36,251 nt of DNA from Desulfuromonas sp. TF (GTDB taxonomy: Bacteria; Desulfobacterota; Desulfuromonadia; Desulfuromonadales; ATBO01): positions 88,181 to 124,431 of the forward strand of contig NZ_KI421424.1 of the NCBI RefSeq assembly GCF_000472285.1, in the 5' to 3' direction. Below the pieces are notes generated by a model. That model was not told the origin of the DNA and made no database searches. It worked only from the letters and a program-made list of their open reading frames with translations. The position numbers were made by a program, and so were the translations under genes. Of this stretch, positions 7,913-17,061 are shown one piece after another; the stretch's first letter is position 1, and each line of letters opens with the position of its first letter.

Positions 7913-9729
7913 CCGAACCCCACACCGATGTGGAGGCGATAGGAAGGATCGGACACGCCGAGCTGCCGGGCGATGTCGATCCGGATCGGACCCACAGGAG
8001 TGTAGCGGCGAATTCCGATCCCAGCCCCCTCGAAGATCTCGTAGTCAGAAAAATTGTCGAAGGCGTTGCCGGCATCATAGAAGACGGCCACACCCCAGTT
8101 CTCACCCAGGGCACGCTCCAATTCGACGCTCCCCACCAGCAGGTTCTTGCCGCCTACAACGTCGCCATTTTCGTCTTCGGGGCCGAGATCCTGGTAGCCG
8201 TAGCCGCGAACGCTCTGATCGCCCCCGGCAAAGAAGCGGAGCGAAGGCGGGATTTCCCGGAGGGGCTCGTTCTGCCATGTGGATCCCGCCTTCACCCGTG
8301 CGAATACGGAGAAACGGGCCGGCAGGGGCACCAGGATGTTGCCCGAGCCGATCGCCTGGAGCAGACCCGTGTCCGAACCTATATCCTGATGCGTGCCTCT
8401 CACCTCGACACTGATCAGATATCCTCCCCGGGGGCGTACCGGGTCCGAATAGGTCCGCCGGCTGAATCGCACGCCGGGAAGGACCAGAAAGGAGGTATCG
8501 TCGTCCTCCTCGCCGACGGTGTAGTCCTCCCGCAGCAGACGGAGGAAGACCGAGCCGGTCATCCCCTTTTTGAAGCCATGCACTCTCTCCAGCTCCACGA
8601 ACAGGGAGGATCGTTCGTAGGTGTCCGGCTGCTCTTTTTCCAAGCCGGCCCGCAGGGCGGTCTGGGTGTTCATGTCCCGCGGGCTGGGGACAATATAGGC
8701 CGCAATGAGATCCTGGCGCAGCTCGGCCACCAGGAAATTCCCGGAAAGTTCGTGCCCGCGATGAAGCATGTTGACATCCTTGTACTGGAGCGTGAAGCGC
8801 GCGCCTGTATCGGTCCCGTATCCGATGCCGGGGCGCAGGCGGCGGCGCGCCGAAGGGACGAGCTGGATGCTTACCGGAACCCGGCGCTCCTGCGCCATTT
8901 CCAGGCGCGGGGTGACGATCACGTCCCGGAAGCGGTCGGAATCGAGGAAGTTGAGCTGTGTCTGTCCGAGGCGGGAATAGGAGAAGCGCTCGTCCGCCTC
9001 GTAGGCCATGTAGCGGCGCAGGAATTTGTCGGGAAACTCGGGTGCGCCATGAATGAGGGTCTCGCCGAACTGAAATCGAGGGCCGGTGGCCAGGACGAGA
9101 TCGATCTCGGCGCTATTTTCTTCGGGATCTACAAGAATGCGGTGCTCGGAAAAAGCGGCGTTGAGGTACCCAAAATCAATGGCCCGGGCCTTGAGTGCTC
9201 CCTTAGCTTTCTCATAGAGGTCCTGTCGCAGAACATCGCCGCGTTTAAGGGGAAAGTCAGCTGTCAACTCGCGCAGTTCCGACTCGTCGCTGCCGGGTCC
9301 CTGGATGAGGATTCCGGCCTCTGTGACCCGGACCGGCTTTCCCTGTTCGACCTGAACGATGAGGTTGTATCGATGCTCCGGAACGAGTTCCTGCAAGGAA
9401 GCCGTCGCCTGGGCATTGTAATAACCGAAGGGCCGAAGCGCCTTTTGGACCAGCTGCGGTGCCCTCTCGGCGAAGCGTTCCAGCCAGCGGCGGTCCACCC
9501 GTTCGTCCCTGACCAGACCGGTCGGCAGGACCAGGGCGGCACGGATGTTTCCCTCCTCATCCTCCCCTTCGACCCCCCGGACCGTCACCTGAACCGCTTC
9601 AGCCGCCTGCGCCGGTACCGCCGCAAGAGGAGTGAACAGCGCGAGCAGGGCAAGAAAAAGAAAGATGGAGCGTTTCGGTAGCAGTGCGCACAAGAGGACC
9701 CCCGCGAGGCGGAAAAAACCAAATTCCAT
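7906..9729 (-). CDS. tamA: Omp85-family outer-membrane assembly factor TamA
   Basis: Outer-membrane partner of TamB. The 607-aa product has a signal peptide ending near PAQAAEA, then POTRA-like repeats (about residues 45-280, including GYYNAQATASL and DFGYLNAAFSEHRI), then a 16-strand barrel domain. The diagnostic loop-6 motif VRGYGYQDLGP is present, and the chain ends with an aromatic residue (GVGFGW) as expected of barrel proteins. The start is uncertain: the ATG at 9729 has a weak ribosome binding site, and later starts would still leave a signal peptide. The small gene size and adjacency to tamB favour TamA over BamA. It follows a terminator after rlpA, so tamAB is likely its own unit. 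Confidence 0.92.
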   Translation of the reverse strand: MEFGFFRLAGVLLCALLPKRSIFLFLALLALFTPLAAVPAQAAEAVQVTVRGVEGEDEEGNIRAALVLPTGLVRDERVDRRWLERFAERAPQLVQKALRPFGYYNAQATASLQELVPEHRYNLIVQVEQGKPVRVTEAGILIQGPGSDESELRELTADFPLKRGDVLRQDLYEKAKGALKARAIDFGYLNAAFSEHRILVDPEENSAEIDLVLATGPRFQFGETLIHGAPEFPDKFLRRYMAYEADERFSYSRLGQTQLNFLDSDRFRDVIVTPRLEMAQERRVPVSIQLVPSARRRLRPGIGYGTDTGARFTLQYKDVNMLHRGHELSGNFLVAELRQDLIAAYIVPSPRDMNTQTALRAGLEKEQPDTYERSSLFVELERVHGFKKGMTGSVFLRLLREDYTVGEEDDDTSFLVLPGVRFSRRTYSDPVRPRGGYLISVEVRGTHQDIGSDTGLLQAIGSGNILVPLPARFSVFARVKAGSTWQNEPLREIPPSLRFFAGGDQSVRGYGYQDLGPEDENGDVVGGKNLLVGSVELERALGENWGVAVFYDAGNAFDNFSDYEIFEGAGIGIRRYTPVGPIRIDIARQLGVSDPSYRLHIGVGFGW

Positions 9730-9762
9730 CCATAATTCTGATCATCAACTATTTTATTCTAA

Positions 9763-9803
9763 CAAAAAAGCCCGGGTCCGGCAGGGGGAGCCGGATCCGG
9801 GCT
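9763..9803 (-). terminator. Rho-independent terminator after rlpA
   Basis: Minus-strand stem AGCCCGGATCCGGC / GCCGGACCCGGGCT (one G-T pair) followed by TTTTTTGTT. It lies between the rlpA stop at 9830 and the tamA start. Confidence 0.88.
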
Positions 9804-9829
9804 GCGGACCGGAAGGCAGGCGATGGATT

Positions 9830-10609
9830 TTAGTCCATCGCGACGGTAAAGCAGTTTGGGAAGCCGCTCTTTTCGAAGTCCACTCTCGCTGTCTCGGCCG
9901 CCTCGATGGAAGGATATTTGCCGACGCGAACCCGGTGGAAAAGGCTTCCGTTGACCCAGCCCTCCTCCACATGGGCGTGACCATGCTTTTCTTCCAACTG
10001 GGCGCTTAGTCGGCGGGCGTTTTCGGCAACGGTAAAGGCGCCGACCTGCACGCTGTAACTTCCTATGGTGTAGCTTTTGGGCTGGCGATAGGCGATTTTG
10101 CCGGCGCCGTCGGTCTCACGATATCCCAGCGCCTCGATCCGCACCGGCGCGGTGCCGGGCCCAACCACGTCAAGTTCCCTCGCCGCCGAATAGGAAAGAT
10201 CGATGATCCGCCCCTTGACGAAAGGGCCCCGGTCATTGACCCGCACAATCGACTGCCTGCCGTTGACGCGGCTGGTCACCCGCACCCAGACGCCTAGCGG
10301 CAGGGTCTTATGGGCGGCGGTCATGGCGTGCATGTCATAGGTTTCGCCGTTGCTGGTCTTTTTGCCGTGGAAATTCGGGCCGTACCAGCTGGCGAGACCC
10401 TCCTCGGAAAATCCTTCGTGCTGATCTCTTCGCATCGGCTGGTATCGCTCCCCGTTGACCTCGTAGGGCTTCTCCCATCCCTTGAGCCCTCTGGTCTCGG
10501 GAGTGTCGATTACGCGGGAGCGGTAGGCCGGTCCGCAGGCGCCGAGCAAAAGGGACAGCAGGAGGATAAGAGACAAAGGGAGGAGAAGGGATTTCAACTC
10601 ATCGGGCAT
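9830..10609 (-). CDS. rlpA: RlpA-like septal/peptidoglycan lipoprotein (DPBB + SPOR)
   Basis: Secreted lipoprotein of 259 aa; RlpA proteins are lytic transglycosylases acting on peptide-free glycan at septa in some species. A short signal sequence ends in the lipobox LLGAC (Cys25). The double-psi beta-barrel spans about residues 70-165, with GLASWYGPNFHGKKTSNGE, the histidine in MTAAHKTLPLG and the aspartate in VRVNDRGPF. A C-terminal SPOR domain (about 180-255, YSVQVGAF) would target denuded peptidoglycan. GGAGAG stands 8 nt before the ATG at 10609. It is followed by a terminator. The upstream gap to the PfkB gene contains inverted repeats. Confidence 0.93.
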   Translation of the reverse strand: MPDELKSLLLPLSLILLLSLLLGACGPAYRSRVIDTPETRGLKGWEKPYEVNGERYQPMRRDQHEGFSEEGLASWYGPNFHGKKTSNGETYDMHAMTAAHKTLPLGVWVRVTSRVNGRQSIVRVNDRGPFVKGRIIDLSYSAARELDVVGPGTAPVRIEALGYRETDGAGKIAYRQPKSYTIGSYSVQVGAFTVAENARRLSAQLEEKHGHAHVEEGWVNGSLFHRVRVGKYPSIEAAETARVDFEKSGFPNCFTVAMD

Positions 10610-10638
10610 GCTGATTACTCTCCGAAGGCCAAGACTTT

Positions 10639-10762
10639 ATCCGCAGATTACGTAGATAAACACAGATGAAAATCAATCTTGAAGGATTCTGGACGAAAGG
10701 CTAACGAGTGTAAAATATTTTGCCTTTGTTTTAATCTGCGAAAATCTGCGTCATCTGCGGAT
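10639..10762. repeat. Inverted ATCCGCAGAT / ATCTGCGGAT intergenic repeat
   Basis: The left arm at 10639-10657 (ATCCGCAGATTACGTAGAT) is mirrored by a right arm at 10733-10762 with three ATCTGCG-type steps ending ATCTGCGGAT. About 75 nt of AT-richer sequence separates the arms. The element fills the gap between the PfkB gene stop and rlpA. It resembles dispersed intergenic repeats rather than a terminator. Confidence 0.7.
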
Positions 10763-10782
10763 AAAAAAATTTCCCGGAAGCG

Positions 10783-11688
10783 CTACGCCTGTTCTGACAA
10801 AAAATTTTCCACCTCTGCAAGGGTCGGAATGGCCGTCCGGCCTCCGAGGGCTCTGGTCTTGAGTGCTGCGCAGGCGGCGGCGAAGCGCACGGTTCGCCGA
10901 AGCTCCCATCCCTGCAGCAGCCCGTAGATGTAGCCACCGTGGAACACGTCGCCACATCCGGTAGTGTCCACCGTGTCGACGGGGAAGGCCCGTTGGTGGA
11001 ACTCCTCCCCTTCGCGGCTCAGGGTGTGGCTTCCCCGCGCCCCGACCGTCACGGTCACGGCCCGGGGGCCGTGACTCAGAAGTTTTTCGAGGGCGCGACG
11101 CGGCTCGTTCCCGCCGCACGCCTGCAGGGCGAATTTTTCGCTGACCACCAGGTGATCGATCAGGGGCAGGAGATCGGCGGTGCCGCTCCGGAAGGTGCCG
11201 CCGTCGAGGACCGTGGTCACTCCGGCCTCCCGGGCGATGCGGGCCGCGGCCAACGAGGCCTCCTGCTGCAGTCCGTCCAAGTGAAGGACCCGGCAACTGC
11301 GGATCGGTGCAGGGTCGATTTCGGAAAGAGAAAGGGGCCGGGCGCTGCCGCGAGTCCAGAAGATGTTGCGGCGGCCGCTCCCATGCTCGACGGCGATGAA
11401 GGCGAACTGACTCGTGCGGCCGGGATCGGTCAGAAGGTTGCCGCAGTCGACCCCTTCGGCAAGGAGTCCGCTGCGGATGCGCGCGCCGAAATCATCGTCC
11501 CCCACCCGGCCGAGAAAGGTCGTCCCAATGTCCATCCTGGCCAGGGTCACCAGCGCCGTGGCCGCCGGTCCCCCTCCCTGGAAAAGGACCTCCCCAAGTT
11601 CAGCCTTGGCATCGACCGCAGGATACGCGTCGACCCGCCCAAGGATATCGTAGGCGCACTGGCCAAGACCGACAACGGCGAAAGGCAT
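10783..11688 (-). CDS. PfkB-family carbohydrate/nucleoside kinase
   Basis: ATP-dependent ribokinase-fold kinase of 301 aa; the substrate cannot be told from sequence. The N-terminal substrate motif FQGGGPAATALVTLARM and FLGRVGDDDFG are typical. The C-terminal signature is DTTGCGDVFHGGY, with the catalytic Asp in GCGD; most family members have GAGD, so this is a Cys variant also seen in a subset of the family. The ATG at 11688 has only a weak ribosome binding site. It follows accA by 44 nt on the same strand and may be cotranscribed with it. The stop lies next to the inverted repeat before rlpA. Confidence 0.88.
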   Translation of the reverse strand: MPFAVVGLGQCAYDILGRVDAYPAVDAKAELGEVLFQGGGPAATALVTLARMDIGTTFLGRVGDDDFGARIRSGLLAEGVDCGNLLTDPGRTSQFAFIAVEHGSGRRNIFWTRGSARPLSLSEIDPAPIRSCRVLHLDGLQQEASLAAARIAREAGVTTVLDGGTFRSGTADLLPLIDHLVVSEKFALQACGGNEPRRALEKLLSHGPRAVTVTVGARGSHTLSREGEEFHQRAFPVDTVDTTGCGDVFHGGYIYGLLQGWELRRTVRFAAACAALKTRALGGRTAIPTLAEVENFLSEQA

Positions 11689-11732
11689 GGTCCATAGGTC
11701 CTATAAGTCGTATTGGCCCAATGCCCTTGCCC

Positions 11733-12686
11733 TTACTCGGCCACCCTCGTCATGACCCGGAACTTCTGGTAACGCTGCTCGACCAGCTCTTCGGGGGTGA
11801 GGGCCTTGAGCTCATCAAGATGTTTCTTCAGGTAGACCTTGACGTTGGCGGCGGCCAGCTCGACATCGTTGTGCGCGCCTCCAAGGGGTTCGGGGATCAC
11901 GTCGTCGATGACGCAGCCGAGTTCGTCGATATCCTTGGCGGTCAGCTTGAGGGCCTCGGACGCTTGCGGTCCCTTGGTCCCGTCGCTCCAGAGGATGGCG
12001 GCGCACCCCTCAGGTGAGATAACCGCATAGACCGAGTATTCCATCATCATCACCCGGTTGCCGACGGCGATCGCCAGAGCGCCACCGGAGCCGCCCTCGC
12101 CGGTGATGGTGACGATGACCGGTACGGTAAGGGCCGCCATTTCCCTCAGGTTACGGGCGATGGCCTCGGCCTGTCCGCGCTCCTCGGCTCCGATGCCGGG
12201 AAAGGCGCCTGGGGTGTCGACGAAGGTAAAGATGGGCAGACCGAACTGCTCGGCCATCTGCATCACCCGCAGAGCCTTGCGATACCCTTCGGGATTGGGC
12301 ATACCGAAATTGCGGTACACCTTCGCCTTGGTGTCGCGCCCCTTCTGGTGTCCGATCACCACGCAGGGCTCGCCGTCAAAACGGGCGAAGCCGCAGACCA
12401 GGGCGGGGTCATCGCGGAAGTTGCGGTCGCCATGGACCTCGAACCAGTCGGTAAAAATATGTTCGACGAAATCGAGGGTAAAGGGGCGGTTGACATGGCG
12501 TGCCAGCTGGGTGCGCTGCCAGCGGCTCAGATTGGAGAAGATCTCCTCGCGAAGCTTGTCGGCTTTCTTCTCGAGCTTCCTTATATCGCCGGAAAAGTCG
12601 ACCTTGTCGGTGGAATATTCCTTGAGTTCACGGATCTTCTGCTCCAGTTCGACCAGGGGCTTTTCGAAATCGAGATAGAATTGCAT
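11733..12686 (-). CDS. accA: Acetyl-CoA carboxylase carboxyltransferase subunit alpha
   Basis: Transfers carboxyl from carboxybiotin to acetyl-CoA together with AccD, forming malonyl-CoA for fatty-acid synthesis. The 317-aa product matches AccA throughout: FYLDFEKPL at the start, [63 protein letters not shown] and PEGCAAILW. Two adjacent ATGs exist. AAGGAG is 4 nt before the one at 12689 and 7 nt before the one at 12686, so the second is preferred. It lies just downstream of dnaE, an order common in proteobacteria. Confidence 0.97.
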   Translation of the reverse strand: MQFYLDFEKPLVELEQKIRELKEYSTDKVDFSGDIRKLEKKADKLREEIFSNLSRWQRTQLARHVNRPFTLDFVEHIFTDWFEVHGDRNFRDDPALVCGFARFDGEPCVVIGHQKGRDTKAKVYRNFGMPNPEGYRKALRVMQMAEQFGLPIFTFVDTPGAFPGIGAEERGQAEAIARNLREMAALTVPVIVTITGEGGSGGALAIAVGNRVMMMEYSVYAVISPEGCAAILWSDGTKGPQASEALKLTAKDIDELGCVIDDVIPEPLGGAHNDVELAAANVKVYLKKHLDELKALTPEELVEQRYQKFRVMTRVAE

Positions 12687-12714
12687 CATATATCTCCTTG
12701 AATATTAACTTGAT

Positions 12715-12785
12715 GTAGGGGCGCAGCATGCTGCACCCGCTCTTGTATCGCATTCGGCCGAGGGCGCAGCATGCTGCGCCCCTAC
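12715..12785. repeat. Paired GTAGGGGCGC...GCGCCCCTAC inverted repeats
   Basis: Two copies of a palindrome centred on GCAGCATGCTGC stand at 12715-12738 and 12762-12785. The outer ends read GTAGGGGCGC on the left and GCGCCCCTAC on the right, so the whole block is also an inverted repeat. It fills the dnaE-accA gap, and its right end covers the dnaE stop codon (TAG, 12782-12784). Same outer ends as the palindrome at 20809-20836. Confidence 0.85.
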
Positions 12786-15700
12786 TCGAATGTCACCACA
12801 TTGTATTCGAAAAGTTTCTTCGTATCATCCATGATTTCATCGCTGGCTGCAACCTTCAGATTCTCCGGCAGGGTGATCACCGTTTCGCTGCGGTTGGGGA
12901 TAACGAGGTGAATCAGCGCATCGCAGCTGCCTCGATGCCGGGAAATAATCCCCTTGAGGGCCCGCAGCTGAGTCTCGTCGAGGCCGGGGGTGGTCAGGCG
13001 GAAGTGCACTTTTTTAGTCTGCTGTTCCTTGATCTGACGCAGGGGAAAAACCTCGTTTGCCATCAGTTTGCAGGTCTCCTCGCCAATATCCAGGGTTCCG
13101 GCCACGAGGAGGGGCTCTTCGCTCTTGAGCAGTTCCATGGAAGCCGCGTAGACTTCGGGGAAAACCACCATCTCGACGAATCCGGAGAGATCCTCCAGGG
13201 TGACGAAGGCCATCCGGTCCCCTTTCCTGGTGGTCAGTTCCTTGAGACCTGAAACGATGCCGCAGACCCGGACCTCTTCCTTGTCCGTACGCTCGGCGAG
13301 AGCGGCCGTGTCGCAGGTGGCGAAGCGCCGGATCGCCTCACTGTGCCTGGCCAGGGGATGGCCGGTGATGAAGAAGCCGAGGGCCTCCTTTTCGAAGCCT
13401 AGGAGGATGTTCTCGGCCCATTCGTCCATGGCGGGAAGCTTGCCGTAGCCGTTGCCGTTGTGAGAGATGATCTCCTCTGCGCCAAAGAGCGACTCCTGCC
13501 CGACTTCTCTTTCCCGCTGCACCTTCTGCCCCACTTCCATGGCCTCTTCCAGAATGGCCATGTACTGGGACCGCTTGCCGCCAAGAGAAGCGAGGGCGCC
13601 GCACTTGATCAGGGCCTCCACCACCTTCTTGTTGACCTTGCGCAGATCAACCCGTTCGCAGAATTCATGCAGGGAGACAAAGGGCTCCTCCTTGCGCGCC
13701 TCGATGATCGAATCGAGGGCGGCCGCCCCCACCCCCTTGACTGCTCCGAGACCGAAGCGGATCGACTTGTCGTGAACGGTGAAGGAACGGTCCGAGGCGT
13801 TGATGTCCGGCGGCAGCACCTCGATCCCCATCGAACGGACCTCGGAAATGTTCTTGATCACCTTGTCCGTGTTTTCCATATCCTCGGTGAGGAGCGCCGC
13901 CATGAACTCCACGGGATAATGGGCCTTGAGGTAAGCGGTGTGATAGGCGATGAGGGCGTAGGCCGCCGAGTGGGACTTGTTGAAGCCATAGGCGGCGAAC
14001 TTCTCCATAAGGTCAAAGACCCCTTCAGCCTTTTTCGGATCGAGCTTGTTCTCCTTCGCCCCCTTGAGGAAAATCTCCTTCTGCTTGGCCATCTCCTCGG
14101 GCTTCTTCTTACCCATGGCCCGGCGCAGCAGGTCGGCGCCTCCGAGGCTGTATCCCCCCAGCACCTGGGCGATGAGCATGACCTGCTCCTGATAGACGAT
14201 GACCCCGTATGTATCCTTGAGGATCGGCTCCAGTTGCGGGAAGTCGTAGGTAATCTTCTTTCGGCCGTGCTTGCGCTGGATGAAATCGTCGACCATCCCG
14301 GAACCGAGTGGCCCCGGACGATACAGGGCACAGATGGCGATGACGTCCTCGAAGCAGTTGGGCTTGAGCTTGACCAGCAGCTCCTTCATTCCGGAGGATT
14401 CGAGCTGGAAGACACCGGTGGTCTCTCCTGCGCCAAGGAGCCTGTAGGTTTCGGGATCATCGTCCCTGATCAGCCGGAGGTCGAATTCGGGGTCCTTCCC
14501 CGCCCGGATCAGCCGCAACGCGTTGTCGATGACGGTGAGGGTCTTCAGTCCCAGGAAGTCGAACTTGACCAGACCGATCTTCTCCACATAGCTCATGGCG
14601 AACTGGGTGACCTGCCCCCCCGCCTTTGGGTCGGTGTAGAGGGGGAGGTATTCCGGAAGAGGCTTCGGCGTGACCACAACCCCGGCGGCGTGGGTGGAGG
14701 CGTGGCGGGTCAGCCCCTCCAGGGCCAGGGCGATGTTGATCAGTTCCTTGATCTTGGGATCCTTGTCCACCATCTCCTTGAGCTTCGGCTCCTGCTGCAG
14801 CGCCTCCTTGAGGGTGATGTTGAGAATCCCGGGGACCAGCTTGGCGATCTTGTCGACTTCGCCGTAGGGCATGCCTACGGCCCGGCCGACGTCGCGGATC
14901 ACCCCTTTGGCCGCCATGGTGCCGAAGGTGATGATCTGGGCGACGTTCGCCTCGCCGTATTTCCGGCGCACGTAGTCGATGACCTCCTCGCGCCCGTAGA
15001 TGCAGAAGTCGACGTCGATATCGGGCATCGAGATGCGCTCGGGATTGAGGAAGCGCTCGAAGAGGAGATTGTAGGGCATCGGATCGATGTCGGTGATGCG
15101 GATGGCGAAGGCCACCAGGCTCCCGGCGGCGCTGCCGCGACCCGGCCCGACGGGGATGTCGTTATCCTTGGCCCAGTTGATGAAGTCGGCGACGATCAGG
15201 AAATAGCCGGGGAAGCCCATCTGGTTGATGCACTCCAGCTCCGTCTCCAGACGCTGCCGGTACAGTTCCTCTTCTTCGGCGGAGAGCTCCCGAACCAGCC
15301 GAATATCCCCGAGCCGTTCCTTCAGGCCGGAACGGGACATCTCCTCCAGAACCTGGTCCAGGGTTTTTTCGGCGGGTTTTTCATACTGGGGGAAATGGTA
15401 GGTGTCGAAGTCGAGTTCCAGATTGCAGCGTTCGGCAATCTCCACGGTGTTGCGGATCGCCTCGGGAGTCGCCTTGAAGAGCTCCGTCATCTCCTCGGGG
15501 GTCTTGACGTAGAACTCGTCGTTGGAGAAGCGCATCCGGTTGGGATCGTCCATGGTCTTGCCGGTCTGGATGCAGAGCAGCACCTCATGGGCGTAGGCAT
15601 CTTCCCGGGTGAGATAATGGCAGTCGTTGGTGGCCACCAGGGGGAGCTTCAGTTCGTCGGCGATCTCGATCAGTCCCCGGTTCACCGGCGCCTGCTCCGG

Positions 15701-16252
15701 GAGGAAGTTCTCCTGCAGTTCGAGGAAGAAGCGATTGTCGTCGAAGATCTCGGCCATCTCCTTCGCCCGGCGTATCGCCTCCTCCATGCGGTTCATACCG
15801 ATCAGGGTGGGCACTTCTCCACCCAGGCAGGCGGTCAGGGCGATCAATCCGTCGTTGTGGCTGCGCAGCAGTTCCCAGTCGATCCGCGGCTTGTAGTAAA
15901 AGCCCTCCCGGTAGGCCGCCGAAACCATGCGGCAGAGGTTTCGGTAACCGTTCAGGTTCTGGCAGAGAAGAACGAGATGGTAGGAAGCTTCCGAGGAGCC
16001 GCGGGCGTTGGTTTTGTCGTGCCGGGAGCCGGGAGCGACGTAGACCTCGCAGCCGATGATCGGCTTGATCCCCGCGGCCATGGCCTTGGAATAGAATTCC
16101 ACCGCCCCGAACATGTTGCCATGGTCGGTCACCGCCAAGGCCGGCATCCGGCAGTCGCGGGCGCGTTTGAGAAGATCGCCGATCTTTATGGCCCCGTCGA
16201 GCAGGCTGTACTGGCTGTGCAGATGCAGGTGGACGAAGTTGGCGTGATTCAT
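12782..16252 (-). CDS. dnaE: DNA polymerase III subunit alpha
   Basis: Replicative DNA polymerase of 1156 aa, normal for DnaE. The PHP domain is at the N-terminus (FVHLHLHSQYSLLDG, AVTDHGNMFG), followed by the palm with VGPGRGSAAGS and the catalytic aspartates in MPDIDVDFC (about residues 408-415). Further motifs are YQEQVM, GYSLGGADLLRRAMGKK, FNKSHSAAYALIAY, tandem helix-hairpin-helix and an OB-fold near the end. The ATG at 16252 is chosen; a TTG at 16267 would add five residues and neither has a strong ribosome binding site. A good promoter lies about 125 nt upstream. The 3' end overlaps a palindromic repeat, so the last residues (NVVTFE) and stop are next to it. Confidence 0.97.
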   Translation of the reverse strand: MNHANFVHLHLHSQYSLLDGAIKIGDLLKRARDCRMPALAVTDHGNMFGAVEFYSKAMAAGIKPIIGCEVYVAPGSRHDKTNARGSSEASYHLVLLCQNLNGYRNLCRMVSAAYREGFYYKPRIDWELLRSHNDGLIALTACLGGEVPTLIGMNRMEEAIRRAKEMAEIFDDNRFFLELQENFLPEQAPVNRGLIEIADELKLPLVATNDCHYLTREDAYAHEVLLCIQTGKTMDDPNRMRFSNDEFYVKTPEEMTELFKATPEAIRNTVEIAERCNLELDFDTYHFPQYEKPAEKTLDQVLEEMSRSGLKERLGDIRLVRELSAEEEELYRQRLETELECINQMGFPGYFLIVADFINWAKDNDIPVGPGRGSAAGSLVAFAIRITDIDPMPYNLLFERFLNPERISMPDIDVDFCIYGREEVIDYVRRKYGEANVAQIITFGTMAAKGVIRDVGRAVGMPYGEVDKIAKLVPGILNITLKEALQQEPKLKEMVDKDPKIKELINIALALEGLTRHASTHAAGVVVTPKPLPEYLPLYTDPKAGGQVTQFAMSYVEKIGLVKFDFLGLKTLTVIDNALRLIRAGKDPEFDLRLIRDDDPETYRLLGAGETTGVFQLESSGMKELLVKLKPNCFEDVIAICALYRPGPLGSGMVDDFIQRKHGRKKITYDFPQLEPILKDTYGVIVYQEQVMLIAQVLGGYSLGGADLLRRAMGKKKPEEMAKQKEIFLKGAKENKLDPKKAEGVFDLMEKFAAYGFNKSHSAAYALIAYHTAYLKAHYPVEFMAALLTEDMENTDKVIKNISEVRSMGIEVLPPDINASDRSFTVHDKSIRFGLGAVKGVGAAALDSIIEARKEEPFVSLHEFCERVDLRKVNKKVVEALIKCGALASLGGKRSQYMAILEEAMEVGQKVQREREVGQESLFGAEEIISHNGNGYGKLPAMDEWAENILLGFEKEALGFFITGHPLARHSEAIRRFATCDTAALAERTDKEEVRVCGIVSGLKELTTRKGDRMAFVTLEDLSGFVEMVVFPEVYAASMELLKSEEPLLVAGTLDIGEETCKLMANEVFPLRQIKEQQTKKVHFRLTTPGLDETQLRALKGIISRHRGSCDALIHLVIPNRSETVITLPENLKVAASDEIMDDTKKLFEYNVVTFE

Positions 16253-16271
16253 AAAGGCAGGACTCAACTAT

Positions 16272-16319
16272 GAGATATCAGGTTTCAGGTAAGTTTAGGC
16301 TATCAGGTTTCAAGGTAAG
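16272..16319. repeat. Degenerate 7-bp tandem array (ATCAGGT type)
   Basis: Units such as ATCAGGT, TTCAGGT, AAGTTTA and again ATCAGGT, TTCAAGG keep 7-nt spacing. It lies just upstream of the dnaE start, within its predicted leader. Confidence 0.6.
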
Positions 16320-16376
16320 AAACCGATATCGGTGATGCTGCGGCGTTGCGGTGCCCGGCATCGAGTGAACGCCCGA

Positions 16377-16406
16377 ATATTATCACCGACGGTTTGACGA
16401 GGTCAA
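16377..16406 (-). promoter_or_regulatory. Predicted sigma70 promoter of dnaE
   Basis: Minus-strand TTGACC, 18-nt spacer, TAATAT. The start site would be near 16370, giving a leader of about 118 nt that includes the 7-bp array at 16272-16319. Confidence 0.55.
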
Positions 16407-16461
16407 GAAAACTGGCTGGAGAAATGAGGATGAAAGACAGTGACGGCGTGAGGCGTGGGGG

Positions 16462-17043
16462 TTACAAAACTTCAACCCCGAACTGCTGCAGCATGCCCGT
16501 CAGCTTAATCAGGGGGAGGCCGATGAGGCTGGTGTAGTCATCCCCTTCCATTCGCTCCATCAGGGCGATGCCGAGCCCCTCGATCTTGAAAGAGCCGGCG
16601 CAGTCGAGGGGGTTCTCCCGGCGGAGATAGGAGCGGATCTGCTCGTCCGAAAGATCCCGAAGAGTGACGCTAAAGGTGGAATAATCAACGGCGGCCTCGC
16701 CGCTGCGGCTGTCAAAAACCGCCACGCCGGTATAAAAAGTATGGGACCTGCCGGCCATGGCCTTGAGCTGCGCCACCGCCCTGTCGAAGGCGCCGGGCTT
16801 GCCCAGAATCCGGTTTCGAGGATCGACGAAAACCTGATCGGAACCGATGATAAGCGCATCGGGATAATGTTTCCGAAGACTCTCCGCCTTATGATAAGCC
16901 AGGTGCTTGACCAGTAGTTCCGGTGAGACGCTCTGGTCCAGTTTCTCGACATAAAGCGGAGCGGCCGTTATGAACGAGAACTCCAACTGGGCAAGAAGCT
17001 GGCGCCGGTAGGGGCTGGTGGAGGCGAGAACGATGCTGCGCAT
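16462..17043 (-). CDS. Maf-family nucleotide pyrophosphatase, YceF type (m7GTP pyrophosphatase)
   Basis: House-cleaning enzyme of 193 aa that hydrolyses non-canonical or methylated NTPs. The N-terminal signature LASTSPYRRQLL, the catalytic segment LIIGSDQVFVD, and HTFYTGVAVF, HPL-like NPLDCAGSFKIEGLGIAL and SLIGLPLIKL match the E. coli YceF subgroup better than the dTTP/UTP-specific YhdE subgroup, so m7GTP is the most likely substrate. The ATG at 17043 has AAGGA about 8 nt upstream; an in-frame extension to 17088 is rejected because it lies in a tandem repeat. It is upstream of dnaE, with that gene's promoter in between. Confidence 0.92.
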   Translation of the reverse strand: MRSIVLASTSPYRRQLLAQLEFSFITAAPLYVEKLDQSVSPELLVKHLAYHKAESLRKHYPDALIIGSDQVFVDPRNRILGKPGAFDRAVAQLKAMAGRSHTFYTGVAVFDSRSGEAAVDYSTFSVTLRDLSDEQIRSYLRRENPLDCAGSFKIEGLGIALMERMEGDDYTSLIGLPLIKLTGMLQQFGVEVL

Positions 17044-17061
17044 GGATGCATCCTTGATGGC

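Noticed and set aside
7930-9681. Long plus-strand open frame across tamA
   Set aside because: Antisense shadow of a clearly recognisable Omp85 protein; composition is biased and no motifs are seen.
13460-16273. A 937-codon open frame on the plus strand across dnaE
   Set aside because: It is the antisense shadow of dnaE in GC-rich DNA. Its product has no family motifs and no ribosome binding site, while the minus strand encodes an intact polymerase.
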